Positions 4,924 through 5,263 of a DNA stretch of 5,263 nt are shown here, one piece after another. Positions within the stretch are counted from its first letter, which is position 1. Every line of letters begins with the position of its first letter. The notes beneath the pieces are model-generated. The model did not search any database and had not been told where the DNA came from. It saw only the letters and a program-made list of their open reading frames with translations. Source of the DNA: Prolixibacteraceae bacterium. Its GTDB lineage: Bacteria; Bacteroidota; Bacteroidia; Bacteroidales; Prolixibacteraceae. The stretch is from NCBI GenBank assembly GCA_014380255.1, contig JACMKG010000306.1, positions 1 to 5,263 of the forward strand, read 5' to 3'. A program made the position numbers and the translations under genes.

Positions 4924-5263
4924 TGAAAAATGAAGAACTTGATACGATCATAGAAAAGTCACTTAAAACAAAGGTGGACTTTTGGCTTTCGGTTGATTTT
5001 GCACAAAAAGTGACCTTGACAGTGGCTCGTCGTGAGCAATGGAAAAACGATTTGAGAGAGTATCTTTTGATGACAGGTGTTATCATTGGCCTGCTCTCTG
5101 TGGCTGTCGGCTTATATTATTACCTTGACAAGCAATTTATTCTGAATGTATTTTCGTTTGTAACAGGTAATTTGGTGATGGTCATTTGTACCCTGTTTAC
5201 CCTGAATTTTATTCTTTTGGCCGACAAGGTATTATTGCCTCTTCTTTTTAATAGGGCCAGCAA
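4923..5263 (+). CDS. Two-helix membrane protein co-operonic with sigma, candidate anti-sigma factor (3' end outside window)
   Basis: An open frame begins at ATG 4923, sharing the A of the sigma stop codon (TGATG), and continues to the window edge without a stop: 113 residues plus two bases. Residues 1-47 are a charged cytoplasmic-type segment (MKNEELDTIIEKSLKT, then a phenylalanine-rich LSVDFAQKV and VARREQWKNDLREY). They are followed by a hydrophobic helix at about 48-67 (LLMTGVIIGLLSVAVGLYYY) and a second at about 78-100, then the hydrophobic VLLPLLF near 103-109. There is no zinc-binding HxxxCxxC motif of the ZAS anti-sigma class and no signal peptide. A membrane protein translationally coupled to an ECF sigma gene, with an N-terminal cytoplasmic tail, fits an anti-sigma or sensor partner by context; sequence alone does not prove it. 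The rest of the protein is not visible. Confidence 0.85.
   Translation, partial: MKNEELDTIIEKSLKTKVDFWLSVDFAQKVTLTVARREQWKNDLREYLLMTGVIIGLLSVAVGLYYYLDKQFILNVFSFVTGNLVMVICTLFTLNFILLADKVLLPLLFNRAS

Overview
The window looks like a piece of a Bacteroidota chromosome, probably Bacteroidales or a relative. The evidence is the DUF5522-type cysteine mini-protein next to fmt, starts without Shine-Dalgarno sequences, moderate AT-rich composition, an ECF sigma gene followed by a small membrane protein, and non-coding gaps filled with 6-8 bp degenerate repeats. The assignment rests on gene content and style, not on a database search. No mobile element, CRISPR array, tRNA or rRNA was seen.

Layout, left half (plus strand): the 3' part of an inositol-monophosphatase-family gene (2-529, cut by the window edge); a 151-bp gap in which I see no convincing element; an unrecognised helical 156-aa protein (681-1151); a gap that is mostly short tandem repeats (1156-1294), running to within 2 bp of the next start codon; then a tight run of GT2 glycosyltransferase (1297-2325), DUF5522-like protein (2360-2584) and fmt (2589-3566). 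The last three are spaced 34 and 4 bp apart and probably form one transcription unit ending in the initiator-tRNA formylation enzyme.

Middle: 3567-3830 has no gene. It holds a second repeat block (3592-3713) built from the same 7-mer and 8-mer families as the first block, in the same order and orientation, and then a strong hairpin with A/T tracts on both sides (3758-3806). This hairpin can terminate both fmt from the left and the convergent membrane-protein gene from the right.

Right half: a minus-strand three-helix membrane protein (3831-4211) is divergent from an ECF sigma factor (4351-4923). The sigma gene overlaps by one base a downstream two-helix membrane protein that runs off the window (4923-5263) and is the likely anti-sigma or sensor partner. 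The 139-bp divergent intergenic region carries two facing-away copies of an ECF-style promoter, TGCAACATTT then GTC, each with exactly 18 bp between AAC and GTC. The simplest reading is that the sigma factor drives its own operon and the divergent membrane protein, making a compact self-regulated envelope-stress-type module. This promoter pair is the most interesting signal in the window.
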